DNA of 64,000 bases from Pedobacter foliorum (lineage in GTDB: Bacteria; Bacteroidota; Bacteroidia; Sphingobacteriales; Sphingobacteriaceae), in NCBI RefSeq assembly GCF_013266735.1, contig NZ_JABSNU010000001.1:186001-250000 (forward strand), written 5' to 3'. Below the pieces are notes generated by a model. It had not been told where the DNA came from, ran no database searches, and saw only the letters and a list, made by a program, of their open reading frames with translations. Within the stretch, counting starts at the first letter, position 1. The number at the start of each line of letters is the position of its first letter. Position numbers and translations under genes: made by a program. Positions 25,974 through 35,396 of this stretch are shown here, one piece after another.

Positions 25974-27908
25974 ATGAAAAAGATTCTGTTTTGTGAAAAA
26001 ATCTACTCTAGATGGCTCATTCTGCTAATTGATCAGCTGATCATAATATTTGCTCTTGGAGCTTCTTTAATGATTATCCAAAAAGCTGATTTTAATGAAG
26101 CCCTTAGCAATAAATCTCTTCTCTGCTTGATTGTTTATGATGTAATTGCTTTGGGAGTTTTTGTCAGCATGCGGATACATACTGGGATTATAAGGTATTC
26201 AAGTGTAGACGATATTTTTCGGGTATTTAAAGCAGTTTTATTAGCTAGTCTATTGTTTGGTGGGATAAACTACTTGTTTTTGTCACCGAACAAGTGGTTT
26301 GTTTCTATGCTCATTGTAAATTTCTTTATCTCGGCTTCCATGCTAATTGCATTAAGGATTATCGTGAAGCAATTGTTCCATTACTTAAAAGATTTGGAAG
26401 TGGTAGTTAAAGAGGTATTGCTAATTTATGGAGCAGATAGATCTTCGTTGTTAATTAAGCAGGGGCTAGATTCGTCATTAGAAAAGAATTTCGAAATTTT
26501 AGGTTTTATAGATGACAATCCAGACAAACGAAACAAACATATTGAGCAAAAGCGGGTTTTTGGCTCTGCATCAATTCCATTTCTAAAAAATAAGTACGGT
26601 GTAGAGAAAATGATTGTCATGGAAGATTGTCCAGATATTGAAGGCAGAAAACTTGCTATCGATAAATGTATGGAGTGTGGGATAAGGGTTATTTCTGTTC
26701 CTGCCTCAAACTACTGGCTCAAAGGAAAATTAAAACTGAGTCAACTTCCTGATCTAAAAATAGAAGATCTGTTACAGCGCGAACCTATCCACATGGAGGG
26801 AGAAAATGTCAAATGTGAACTTAAAGGTAAGCGGGTTTTGATTACTGGTGCTGCCGGATCAATCGGGTCTGAAATTGTTCGGCAGGTGTTGAAATGTCAT
26901 CCTCAGTTAATCATATTATGTGATCAGGCAGAAACACCTCTGCATGAGATGCAACTTGAAATTGAAGATAAATTTAAAGCCAACAATTGTGAATTGTTTA
27001 TAGTGAATATACAGAATTACAGTAGGCTTAAAAATTTGTTTGAAACCTATAGACCTGAAATAATTTTCCATGCAGCAGCATTAAAGCATGTGCCGATGAT
27101 GGAACATAATCCTTCGGAAGCAGTATTGACTAACGTATTTGGTACTAAAAATCTGGCTGATCTGGCTATTGATTATGAAGTAGAGAAATTCATAATGATA
27201 TCAACAGATAAAGCAGTTAGACCTACTAATGTTATGGGAGCATCAAAAAGGATTGCTGAAATCTATATCCAGTCCCTACAAAACTATCAAACTGATTTAG
27301 TTCACAGAACACGATTTATTACAACAAGGTTTGGGAATGTACTGGGGTCAAATGGGTCAGTTGTTCCACGTTTTAGGGCGCAAATCGAAATGGGAGGACC
27401 CGTAACAGTAACAGACCCAGGCATCACAAGATATTTTATGACAATTCCTGAAGCAGTACAATTAGTGCTGGAGGCATCTGCAATGGGGAAAGGTGGGGAA
27501 ATTTTTATTTTCGACATGGGTGAACCAATTAAAATTTTGAATCTGGCTATAAATATGATCAAGTTAGCTGGGTTTACACCTTACACTGATATTAAGATTT
27601 GCTTTACTGGATTAAGACCCGGGGAGAAACTGTATGAAGAACTATTGAATGAAACAGAGAAAGTAGCGCCTACGTACCACGAGAAAATTAAAATATCAAA
27701 TGTAATATATTATCCATACGTCTATGTAAAACGTAAAATAGATGAGTTGCTGGCGCTGAGCCGATTGAATGATGACAATGAAATGGTTCGAAAAATGAAA
27801 GAAATTGTTCCTGAGTATGTCAGTGCAAATTCTAATTTTCAAAACATGGACGTTGTAAATGAAAGAACTGGAGATCTAATGGACGTTAGTGTGCAACCAG
27901 GCTTGTAA
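25974..27908 (+). CDS. Membrane nucleotide-sugar 4,6-dehydratase/epimerase, CapD/WbpM/PglF family
   Basis: A 644-residue protein with four N-terminal transmembrane helices (about 12-135), a first Rossmann-like region at about 147-240, and a catalytic SDR domain beginning with TGAAGSIGSE at 291-300. STDKAVRPTNVMGASKR has the Met in place of Tyr that marks inverting/retaining 4,6-dehydratases such as WbpM and PglF. It likely converts UDP-GlcNAc to a 4-keto-6-deoxy sugar, feeding the two DegT-type aminotransferases and the priming enzyme. It is the last gene of the polysaccharide locus. Confidence 0.9.
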   Translation: MKKILFCEKIYSRWLILLIDQLIIIFALGASLMIIQKADFNEALSNKSLLCLIVYDVIALGVFVSMRIHTGIIRYSSVDDIFRVFKAVLLASLLFGGINYLFLSPNKWFVSMLIVNFFISASMLIALRIIVKQLFHYLKDLEVVVKEVLLIYGADRSSLLIKQGLDSSLEKNFEILGFIDDNPDKRNKHIEQKRVFGSASIPFLKNKYGVEKMIVMEDCPDIEGRKLAIDKCMECGIRVISVPASNYWLKGKLKLSQLPDLKIEDLLQREPIHMEGENVKCELKGKRVLITGAAGSIGSEIVRQVLKCHPQLIILCDQAETPLHEMQLEIEDKFKANNCELFIVNIQNYSRLKNLFETYRPEIIFHAAALKHVPMMEHNPSEAVLTNVFGTKNLADLAIDYEVEKFIMISTDKAVRPTNVMGASKRIAEIYIQSLQNYQTDLVHRTRFITTRFGNVLGSNGSVVPRFRAQIEMGGPVTVTDPGITRYFMTIPEAVQLVLEASAMGKGGEIFIFDMGEPIKILNLAINMIKLAGFTPYTDIKICFTGLRPGEKLYEELLNETEKVAPTYHEKIKISNVIYYPYVYVKRKIDELLALSRLNDDNEMVRKMKEIVPEYVSANSNFQNMDVVNERTGDLMDVSVQPGL

Positions 27909-27981
27909 GTTAAGTAGTACTGCTTTTAATACATCTGTATATCTGCCTAAGAAATATGTGAAAAGATAAAAGCAAATTTAT

Positions 27982-29079
27982 ATGGGATCAAATTTTAATG
28001 AGTTTTCCATTATGCAGTCTCGTGCAGAGATTAGTTTATGGTCTTATTGGGACATAGATTTAATATGCCGTTTTGCAAATAAGGAGTTTTTTAAATGGTG
28101 GGCAAAAGCCCCAGAAGAGTTGTTAGGCATTGTAAGTCTAAGAGTTTTGCTAAATGGTAGTTACCATGAGCATCACCTGCCATATGTAAACAAAGTCCTT
28201 GATGGTCAGTTGCAGAAATATCAATCCGAAATAAAAACGATCACAGGTGAAAAATGTCCGGTCACAATAATCTATTATCCTGATATCGAGAATGGGAACG
28301 TAATCGGTTTTTTTGCCAATATTTACAACAAGGACTTATCACGGATTGAGGGAGGTAGTATCTTAAGTGATAAATTCCGTAACAATCCTGAACCGGGTTC
28401 AGGACATGATCTTACCGCAAATAAAAGTCACCAGATTGCTGATTATCTTGGAACAGTAATCCTTTCAGGATTTCCGACGGTAGAGCAGCTTTCAATTCAT
28501 CATAATATTTCTGTTTCAAAACTGATGCGCGATTTTAAAGCGACTTATCAAACCAGCCCATATCTCTATTACAGAAGATTACAAATGGAATTTGCTGAGC
28601 AATACATAAGTAGAACAGGGTGCAGTAAGAAACAGATGGCATTTATGCTCGGTTTTTCTAACCCTGCGAATTACACTTTGTGTTATAACAGATACAAGAG
28701 AAGTAAGGGCGAAAAAATTGGGAAACGAACTTTCGTTGAAGATATTAATGAAAGAAACAGAATTCTGATAGCCCAATTTCCAATGCCAGTGGCAATGTTT
28801 GATGTAGATATGAACTATCTCTTAGCTTCTGAACAATGGATGACAGAATTTGACCTTCATGAAGGGGATCCAGCGGGTTTAAACTTCTTTGACCTTTTTA
28901 CTGAAGTGGGTTCAGGTCTTGAAGTCTTAAAAGACAGATTTTCCAATGGAACAATAAGCAATTGCGCCGGAACTTACGATTTCAATAACAAAGGGCATAT
29001 GTTTAAGTGCATTGTAAATCTTTGGCATAATGAATCAGAAAAAATAAGTGGAGTAATCATGTATGTTGCTTCAATATAA
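27982..29079 (+). CDS. PAS - AraC-type HTH - PAS transcriptional regulator
   Basis: A 365-residue protein with an uncommon layout. Residues 5-115 look like a PAS domain (SYWDIDLICRFANKEFFKWWAK, ELLGIVSLRVLL). Residues about 145-235 form an AraC/XylS double helix-turn-helix (PTVEQLSIHHNISVSKLMRDFKATYQTSPYLYYRRL, then KKQMAFMLGFSNPANYTLCYNRY). Residues 255-365 look like a second PAS-like fold (FPMPVAMFDVDMNYLLASEQWMTEF). It starts 73 bases after the dehydratase gene and ends at a clear terminator. The ligand and targets are unknown; the polysaccharide locus is the obvious candidate. Confidence 0.78.
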   Translation: MGSNFNEFSIMQSRAEISLWSYWDIDLICRFANKEFFKWWAKAPEELLGIVSLRVLLNGSYHEHHLPYVNKVLDGQLQKYQSEIKTITGEKCPVTIIYYPDIENGNVIGFFANIYNKDLSRIEGGSILSDKFRNNPEPGSGHDLTANKSHQIADYLGTVILSGFPTVEQLSIHHNISVSKLMRDFKATYQTSPYLYYRRLQMEFAEQYISRTGCSKKQMAFMLGFSNPANYTLCYNRYKRSKGEKIGKRTFVEDINERNRILIAQFPMPVAMFDVDMNYLLASEQWMTEFDLHEGDPAGLNFFDLFTEVGSGLEVLKDRFSNGTISNCAGTYDFNNKGHMFKCIVNLWHNESEKISGVIMYVASI

Positions 29080-29099
29080 GAATGAATGTATAAAATGAG

Positions 29100-29137
29100 A
29101 AGGGTCTTTATCATAATAGAGGCCCTTTTTTGTTTTT
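29100..29137 (+). terminator. Rho-independent terminator after the PAS-AraC gene
   Basis: Arms AAGGGTCTTTAT (29100-29111) and ATAGAGGCCCTT (29116-29127) pair over 12 bp with two G-U wobbles around a 4-base loop, followed by a T-rich tract to 29137. It lies 21 bases after the regulator stop and should end transcripts entering from the polysaccharide locus. Confidence 0.85.
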
Positions 29138-29244
29138 TATGCTATAGCCCAATGGCTTTTTGAAGTATTTTAAAATATATAAGCCTAAGTAGAAACATGG
29201 TTAGGATAAAAATCTTTAAATTGCACCATTAGAAAATCGAATTG

Positions 29245-29679
29245 ATGAAAACATATATTTTACTAGTATTATTTGTGTTGGGCCTTAGTACTTTTGCAAG
29301 TGCACAAAAGAAGATGCCAACAGCTCAAGAATTAACAGTTAAGAATATTGACGAATTAAATGAACGTGTAGCTCTGAGTCCAACTCAAAAAAGCGTGATC
29401 TATAATTACGTGTTTGATATGTATCGTCAGCAACTTGAGCTTGTAAAAAAACAACAGGCTGGAACCTCTAAAGAGGATGATGTTACAAAATTTTACAAGT
29501 TTCAAAATGAAACAAATGATAACATCAAAAACATTCTAAAGGGCGATCAAATTGCAGAATTCGATAAATTACAAGAAGAACGTCTTAATGGCGATAATAA
29601 AAAGAAAAAAGGAAAGAAAGCGAAAAATAAAGACGAAGATCAGGTAACGGGTATTTCTGGATTGAAATCACAGAATTAA
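29245..29679 (+). CDS. Small secreted protein with lysine-rich tail, unknown role
   Basis: A 144-residue protein counted from ATG 29245; the TTG one codon earlier is less likely. A Sec signal peptide covers residues 1-19 or so (LVLFVLGLSTFASAQ). The mature part is helical and charged: LNERVALSPTQKSVIYNYVFDMYRQQLELVKKQQ, then an acidic/amide stretch, then a KKKKGKKAKNK cluster. The helical pattern recalls small periplasmic Spy/CpxP-like or DUF-type proteins of Bacteroidota, without the LTxxQ motif being clear. I do not assign a function. It stands alone between two terminator-flanked units. Confidence 0.7.
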   Translation: MKTYILLVLFVLGLSTFASAQKKMPTAQELTVKNIDELNERVALSPTQKSVIYNYVFDMYRQQLELVKKQQAGTSKEDDVTKFYKFQNETNDNIKNILKGDQIAEFDKLQEERLNGDNKKKKGKKAKNKDEDQVTGISGLKSQN

Positions 29680-29807
29680 AGTTGACTTGATTTTTTTAAT
29701 GCTGGTTGTTTGTGATTTAAGATGACGATATCAGTTATTTATTTGAAATGTGAGTTATCTTTTATATCTTATGGTGAAATAATTTATCGGCTGATAGCCA
29801 ACCCTAG

Positions 29808-31790
29808 ATGCGATTTTTCAGTTTAATCCTGTTGTTGTCATTTTCCTTATGTTCTGTGGCTAGAGAGGATACAATCCGGCTTGAACAACAGGGTTATACT
29901 AATATTGGTAAACAAATATTATATCACGAGGATCCATCAAATAGTTTAACTCTTGATGAAATAAAAGCGCTATACCATGATGGTAAGTTCATCCCATCTC
30001 AGAAAGCCGTTCTTAATTTTGGCAACACCAAATCAACCTTTTGGATAAGAATAGTTTATCAGGACAATACGGGTTCTGGCGGCTTTGTTGTTGTTGATGC
30101 CCCCAATTTGGAATATGTTGACTATTACATTGTTGGCGGGAACGGCAGTGCTAAATTGATACGCGCTGGTAGTCTTAGGGCTAAAACAGAGGGCGTAATT
30201 GCAAATAATAACTTTATCTTTTCTCTCCCGGAGCCAGTCAAAGCAAATGATATTAAGGAAATTTATCTACGGGTAAAAACAAATAACTTCATGTTATTGC
30301 CTATAAAGGTAGTAACTCATCAAACTTATATTTCCGGTTCTTCATGGAAAGAGCATCTCGAATCCATTTACATTGGAGTTCTAATAACTTTATTGCTATT
30401 TAACATCTTTTTGTATATCAGTCTGCATGAAAGAATGTATCTCTTTTATGGGTTATACCTTCTTGCAGGTTTTGTATATCTGGTACTGTACTTAAGGGGG
30501 TATGGGTATCTGGCTGGATATGATTTCAGGTTGATTATAAATAAGTATCCCCATGTATTTTTAGCGCTGTCGTCAATGTCAGGTATCTTGTTTTCATGGA
30601 AATTCCTGAATTTACAAGTATTGATACCTCGAATTAAGCCTGTGTACTACATAATGATGGGACTTGGATTGGTCTTGATGGTTGTGAGCCTACTTGGTTA
30701 CAAAAGCACTGCAGCTTCAATGATTCAGTACACTACAGTTTTTATTTCGATAGGATTAGGTATTGCAGGGATTGCATCATGGAGATACGGGCATAGGCCG
30801 GCCAAATTTTATATGCTTGCATGGTTCTTTAGAGTTTTTGGGGTTATCTTAGTAAACTTGAATTTAATTGGGATATTGGAGGTGAGAGATTATACATTTG
30901 AGATTTTTCCTATCACGACTACAATAGAAATGTTGCTGTTGGCTTTTGCTCTAGGAGATCGTTATAGCATGTTAATTAGCAGTGAACGTAACGCGCGCGA
31001 GAGAATTATGCAGCTCGTACAAACCCACAATCAGCGATTGGAATATGTTGTAGAAGAACGAACATTAAAATTAAGTGAAACAATAGTCGAACTAGAGTCT
31101 TCTAATAGAGTAAAAGATAAATTATTCTCCATTGTAGCACATGATTTAAGAACCCCTTTTAATAGCTTGCAAAGTATATTTTCATTAAAAGATATGGGAG
31201 TGCTGAACTATGATGAGCTTGATATGCTACTCAACGCGAATCGTAAAAATATAGATCAGATGAGGTTAACCCTAGATAATCTATTGTTTTGGGCTAAAGA
31301 TCAAATGAAACAGGTAAGTGTCCAATTTACAGAGTTTGATCTCAAAAAACTCTCAGAGGTATTGATGTTGGTGTATGAGCCCATAGCACACTCAAAGAAT
31401 ATTAAGCTAGAGCTTAATGCAATAGGAGAAAACATCGTGTATGCAGATGAAAATCAGGTAAAACTCGTGCTAAGAAATTTGTTAGATAATGCCGTAAAGT
31501 TCTCCCCTGAAGACAATAAAATCTCTATAAACCTTGTTCGTCAGGCGAAAGGATTAAGGGTGGCAGTTCACAATGTAGTTTTAAATATTGCCGAAGCAAA
31601 AATTGCTATTGAAAGGGGAGACGACAATAAGCCTAAAGCAAATGGAGATGAGCTGGGCACAGGCCTTGGTCTTCAGTTGTGCAGAGAATATACAAAGGCT
31701 AACGGAAGTGAATTGCGACAAACTGTAGTGGGGAATGGAATAGAATTGTACTTCTTTTTATCTGGTAGTTCAAACACTCCAGCTGCCTGA
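29808..31790 (+). CDS. 7TMR-DISM sensor histidine kinase
   Basis: A 660-residue kinase. A signal peptide (1-18) is followed by a 7TMR-DISMED2-type extracytoplasmic beta domain (about 25-165), seven transmembrane helices (about 185-390), a coiled coil (395-430), a HisKA domain with His445 in SIVAHDLRTP, and a HATPase domain (NLLDNAVKFSPED, GTGLGLQLC). The extracytoplasmic domain is carbohydrate-binding-like in this family, so the signal may be a sugar or related ligand. No response-regulator gene is adjacent; the partner may be the small XRE protein's regulon or encoded elsewhere. Confidence 0.88.
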   Translation: MRFFSLILLLSFSLCSVAREDTIRLEQQGYTNIGKQILYHEDPSNSLTLDEIKALYHDGKFIPSQKAVLNFGNTKSTFWIRIVYQDNTGSGGFVVVDAPNLEYVDYYIVGGNGSAKLIRAGSLRAKTEGVIANNNFIFSLPEPVKANDIKEIYLRVKTNNFMLLPIKVVTHQTYISGSSWKEHLESIYIGVLITLLLFNIFLYISLHERMYLFYGLYLLAGFVYLVLYLRGYGYLAGYDFRLIINKYPHVFLALSSMSGILFSWKFLNLQVLIPRIKPVYYIMMGLGLVLMVVSLLGYKSTAASMIQYTTVFISIGLGIAGIASWRYGHRPAKFYMLAWFFRVFGVILVNLNLIGILEVRDYTFEIFPITTTIEMLLLAFALGDRYSMLISSERNARERIMQLVQTHNQRLEYVVEERTLKLSETIVELESSNRVKDKLFSIVAHDLRTPFNSLQSIFSLKDMGVLNYDELDMLLNANRKNIDQMRLTLDNLLFWAKDQMKQVSVQFTEFDLKKLSEVLMLVYEPIAHSKNIKLELNAIGENIVYADENQVKLVLRNLLDNAVKFSPEDNKISINLVRQAKGLRVAVHNVVLNIAEAKIAIERGDDNKPKANGDELGTGLGLQLCREYTKANGSELRQTVVGNGIELYFFLSGSSNTPAA

Positions 31791-31967
31791 TTTTAAAGTC
31801 AGTATGGTAATTCTTTTCACAATTAGTCGTTCCCATTCCTCATAAATCTTCACAAAATATTTTCATCAAATTAAGTATCATTACTCTTAGTATGTAAGGG
31901 GCGTTTTTTGCTATTTATTATAATTTGGTACTATAACTGAACTGTTTATAATCATATAAATACTCCT

Positions 31968-32225
31968 ATGAAAAATCCTCGTAGACATATCAAGTCTCGT
32001 TTTTTGAATGAGAATATAGATTTAGAAGAATATAAAGAACAGCTACGTTCTATCAGATTAGCGATAGCTATCAGGAACGTATTGGACTTACGTAACATAT
32101 CCGTAGCTGAGTTTGCAGCAATAATGGGTAAAGATAGATCTACAATAAATAAATGGTTAAGTGGAACCTATTGCTTCAGTTTAAGTACATTATATGAAAT
32201 CACTGAAGGACTAGGTATTTTATAA
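31968..32225 (+). CDS. Small XRE-family HTH protein
   Basis: An 85-residue protein. Residues 33-80 form a Cro/CI-type helix-turn-helix (LRNISVAEFAAIMGKDRSTINKWLSG then FSLSTLYEITEGLGI). The N-terminus is charged and includes RHIKSRFLNENIDLEEYKEQL. It resembles antitoxin-like HTH proteins, but no toxin gene is next to it. It ends 24 bases from the convergent 608-residue gene. Its target is unknown. Confidence 0.75.
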   Translation: MKNPRRHIKSRFLNENIDLEEYKEQLRSIRLAIAIRNVLDLRNISVAEFAAIMGKDRSTINKWLSGTYCFSLSTLYEITEGLGIL

Positions 32226-32249
32226 CTAACTCTTCAGCGATTTCGCTAC

Positions 32250-34076
32250 TTAAAACTTTAATAGATTAAGATTAACTGCCAGTACATTAAGTTTTTTTAT
32301 CTGATCATTGTTCCAAATTAAACGCCTTAAATCAGATTTATCTATCATGTCATGATAGTAATTAATTCCCTCAATAAGCTGAGTACAGAATTTAGTGAGG
32401 TATTGAGTTTTCTTTAGACTTGATTTATCCATTTGTGAATTGGAATCCCCAGACTGTAAATTCAACCCAGAAATAAATGTTTCTATTTCCTTTTTAAGAT
32501 AACTGACATAAAGCCCAAGTTCTTTAATGAATACATTGGGCCTATCAATATCTTTCAGCAAATTATTCCGACCATATATATGACCTACCATTTCATTCAA
32601 GGTGTATTCTTTGGAGAAATAGGCAATATTTGGTCCTGGACAAATACTTACAGCTTTATTTTCCCTTTGTTTAAGTATGTCTGTTTTGAGGTAGGCAGAA
32701 GAACACAGACCTTCACACAGACAAACTTTTTCAGTAATTAAATCCGTTTTGTTCTTTAGGTCGTCAGGCTGGAGATTTAAGGCCTTTAATTGCGCTAATT
32801 TAAGATTTTGATACTGTCGTGACGCTGTGCATATAGGTTCTACAGTAAATTCTGTATTGCTACATAGATACTTTTTAGAGCATGGACTTCCCGGGCGATT
32901 TTTAGCAATCCTTTCCAGTCTTTGTAATTCTGCACTGCTTTTCCTGAAATTGTTAAATGGAACACCCAGAGGAGATGAATTACTAAGATAGAAGTCATTT
33001 TCAGAAGAACTGCTAAGATCATTTAATGTTTGTTCGTCTACATTTGTTGCTTCAGGCACTAAAAGGAATGGACTTCCCCAGCCTGTGGCATCAAGCTGGT
33101 AATAATTAATTAGGTATTGATGTTCATCTGCTGTACCTATTCCCCCTTGGTAGGTAACCCGTTGCTTTGGCTTCCAATTGGAATCAAAATTAATTTCCTT
33201 TATCCGATATATGTCTGAGCATATTTTGAACAGCTCAGTATATAATTCTGACCTTTTCTCTTTAAACTCCTGAAGTATCGGCCCCATAAGTAGCCCGTCA
33301 GTGGCAAAAGCATGGCCACCGCAATTCAAACCTGATTCAATTCTGAATTCGGATACCCAAAGTCCTTTCTTAGCTAATACTTTAGCCTGGATAATTGCGG
33401 ATCGATAATCACTCACCTTTAGTATGATTTGTTTTGGAAATTCACCTTTATCATTTGGGAAAAAGTCGGTAAAGATTTCCATGTAGCCGTATAATCTCTG
33501 GTTCAAACCAGCCGAAATAGTTACGGCTGAGTTAAGCGTGCTTTTTGCAAAACCCCGCAAGGCCGCCAATGCGTCAGTATTTTCATCTCCCAGGTATATT
33601 CCATCATGATAATTTGCTTTATCCACTTTCGACATTATGTTGACATCGATTTTACCTGCTACAATGCTATCTTTTAGTTCGAGCTCAAATTTCTTTTTTT
33701 GATCACCAAAGGTTAATTGTTGCATTAATCTGAATTTCAATTTTAATGCAGAGGTTTCAGGGAGTAGCTCAAAGTACTTGTTTAAATCGTTACCTTCTTC
33801 AAAATCCAGCGTCTTAAGGTCATCAATTTGCTTGTTTATTAGTTTATTCAATAGATTCAAATAAGCTGTAATTCTTATTGACCGGCTATCCGGAGAATTC
33901 TTAGTGATAAAATGATAGGGCTCGTTGTTTATTTGTGCATGATATTTTCTCATTCGTTCAGTAAGTTCGTCGTCAACAATAGAAATGACAGAAGATATAC
34001 CGTATTTGGCAACTTTTAAAGGGGTATCAATAGAATAACCTAATCCAAGAACAGGAATGTGGAAAGTGTGTAGCAT
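32250..34076 (-). CDS. Uncharacterised cysteine-rich TIM-barrel protein (nitronate monooxygenase-like fold)
   Basis: A 608-residue cytoplasmic protein that I cannot name. The N-terminal half looks like an FMN-type TIM barrel: VLGLGYSIDTPLKVAKYGIS at the start, IESGLNCGGHAFATDG at about 247-261 (similar to the GGH motif of nitronate monooxygenases) and YQGGIGTADEH at about 309-319 (phosphate-binding-like). The C-terminal half has clustered cysteines (Cys399, 405, 416, 452, 454, 458, 479) that could hold an Fe-S cluster or zinc. It is divergent from the FixL-like kinase by 49 bases and so may belong to the low-oxygen regulon. Function is open. Confidence 0.6.
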   Translation of the reverse strand: MLHTFHIPVLGLGYSIDTPLKVAKYGISSVISIVDDELTERMRKYHAQINNEPYHFITKNSPDSRSIRITAYLNLLNKLINKQIDDLKTLDFEEGNDLNKYFELLPETSALKLKFRLMQQLTFGDQKKKFELELKDSIVAGKIDVNIMSKVDKANYHDGIYLGDENTDALAALRGFAKSTLNSAVTISAGLNQRLYGYMEIFTDFFPNDKGEFPKQIILKVSDYRSAIIQAKVLAKKGLWVSEFRIESGLNCGGHAFATDGLLMGPILQEFKEKRSELYTELFKICSDIYRIKEINFDSNWKPKQRVTYQGGIGTADEHQYLINYYQLDATGWGSPFLLVPEATNVDEQTLNDLSSSSENDFYLSNSSPLGVPFNNFRKSSAELQRLERIAKNRPGSPCSKKYLCSNTEFTVEPICTASRQYQNLKLAQLKALNLQPDDLKNKTDLITEKVCLCEGLCSSAYLKTDILKQRENKAVSICPGPNIAYFSKEYTLNEMVGHIYGRNNLLKDIDRPNVFIKELGLYVSYLKKEIETFISGLNLQSGDSNSQMDKSSLKKTQYLTKFCTQLIEGINYYHDMIDKSDLRRLIWNNDQIKKLNVLAVNLNLLKF

Positions 34077-34125
34077 GAGTAACTGTTTTATTTAGCAAAG
34101 AGAATTATATTAGCATTTGTAAAAT

Positions 34126-35391
34126 ATGATGATGGTCACTGTTTGCAGTGATTTAGGTTATATCGAGCCTAATCGTGTTTTTATTACATTTGAACAAAGT
34201 AAAACTATGGATGGAGTTAAATTACTCAAAGCAATTATTGAAACTGCAATTGATGGGATTCTTACTATTGATAACAGAGGGGTAGTAGAAAGTCTTAATC
34301 CTGCTGCATTAAAACTTTTTGGCTATTCTGCAGAGGAAGTTATAGGTCGGAATATCTCTATGTTGATGCCAGAACCTGATAAAAGTGGTCATGATGGGTA
34401 TCTTCTTCGTTATCAAAGCACTGGTGAAAGACGGATCATCGGAAAAGGGAGAGAAGTTAGGGGATTACGTAAGGATGGAACAACATTTCCTTTTCGTTTG
34501 GCAGTAAGTGAAGTGCATTATGACCATAGAACTATTTACACTGGATTTATTCATGATTTATCAAAAGAGAAAGAAGCTGAACAACGCTTAAAAGAGTACG
34601 CAGCTGAGCTTGAAAATCTAGTAGATGAGCGTACAAGATCATTAAAAGAGCTGGTTCTGGCTTTGAGTGTTGCAAAAGAAGAGGTCAGTACATCTTTAGA
34701 AAAGGAAAAAGAACTAAATCAGATGAAAAGTCGATTCGTTTCTATGGCATCTCATGAATTTAGAACTCCTTTAAGCTCCATTCAACTGTCTTCTGTTCTT
34801 ATTGAGAAATATGCCAGCCCATATGATAACGAGAATATAAGGAAACACGTAGGTAAGATTAAAAATGCAGTAGGAAATTTAACAACTATTTTGAATGATT
34901 TTCTCTCTCTTGAACGTCTTGAAGCAGGTAATGTTGAACCTTCTTTCCAAACTTTTGATCTAGTTAAGCTGGCTGAAGAAATCACAGAAGAAATGCAAAT
35001 GATCGCCAAGGAGGAGCAAAATATTATTTACCAGCACACGGGTTTAAATAGCATGGTTTCTCTTGATCAAAACTTACTTAAGAACTGCATGATCAACTTA
35101 ATATCGAATGCTATTAAGTATTCAGGCGAGCATACATTTATTGAGTTTAACACAGAAATTACCGATGAATCATGCATCGTAACTATTAATGATAACGGCA
35201 TAGGGATTCCGGAATTAGATCAAAAGGAGCTTTTTCAACCCTTTTTCCGAGCAAATAATACAGGGAACATTCCTGGTACAGGATTAGGTCTAAATATTGT
35301 ATTGAGGTATGCAACATTAATGAAAGGAACAGTGGGTTTTACCAGCACACTTGACAAAGGAACAAAGTTTACGTTGTCATTTAATAAATAG
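34126..35391 (+). CDS. fixL: FixL-like PAS histidine kinase, candidate heme oxygen sensor
   Basis: A 421-residue soluble kinase. The PAS domain (about 32-146) matches FixL closely. His89 (GHDGYL) fits the proximal heme His200 of Bradyrhizobium FixL. Arg109 (GKGREV) lies exactly 20 residues later, like Arg220, with Ile104 matching Ile215 and Leu125/Val127 matching Leu236/Ile238. A coiled coil leads to HisKA with His210 (MASHEFRTP) and a HATPase domain with NLISNAIKYSG and GTGLGLNIV. Downstream genes encode a REC-Crp regulator and HemN, with the cbb3 operon beyond. Start could instead be Met28 (34207), which begins the conserved region. Heme binding is predicted, not shown. Confidence 0.82.
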   Translation: MMMVTVCSDLGYIEPNRVFITFEQSKTMDGVKLLKAIIETAIDGILTIDNRGVVESLNPAALKLFGYSAEEVIGRNISMLMPEPDKSGHDGYLLRYQSTGERRIIGKGREVRGLRKDGTTFPFRLAVSEVHYDHRTIYTGFIHDLSKEKEAEQRLKEYAAELENLVDERTRSLKELVLALSVAKEEVSTSLEKEKELNQMKSRFVSMASHEFRTPLSSIQLSSVLIEKYASPYDNENIRKHVGKIKNAVGNLTTILNDFLSLERLEAGNVEPSFQTFDLVKLAEEITEEMQMIAKEEQNIIYQHTGLNSMVSLDQNLLKNCMINLISNAIKYSGEHTFIEFNTEITDESCIVTINDNGIGIPELDQKELFQPFFRANNTGNIPGTGLGLNIVLRYATLMKGTVGFTSTLDKGTKFTLSFNK

Positions 35392-35396
35392 AGCTA

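Noticed and set aside
31968..32225. Antitoxin of a toxin-antitoxin pair
   Set aside because: The XRE fold is clear, but no toxin-like gene adjoins it on either side.
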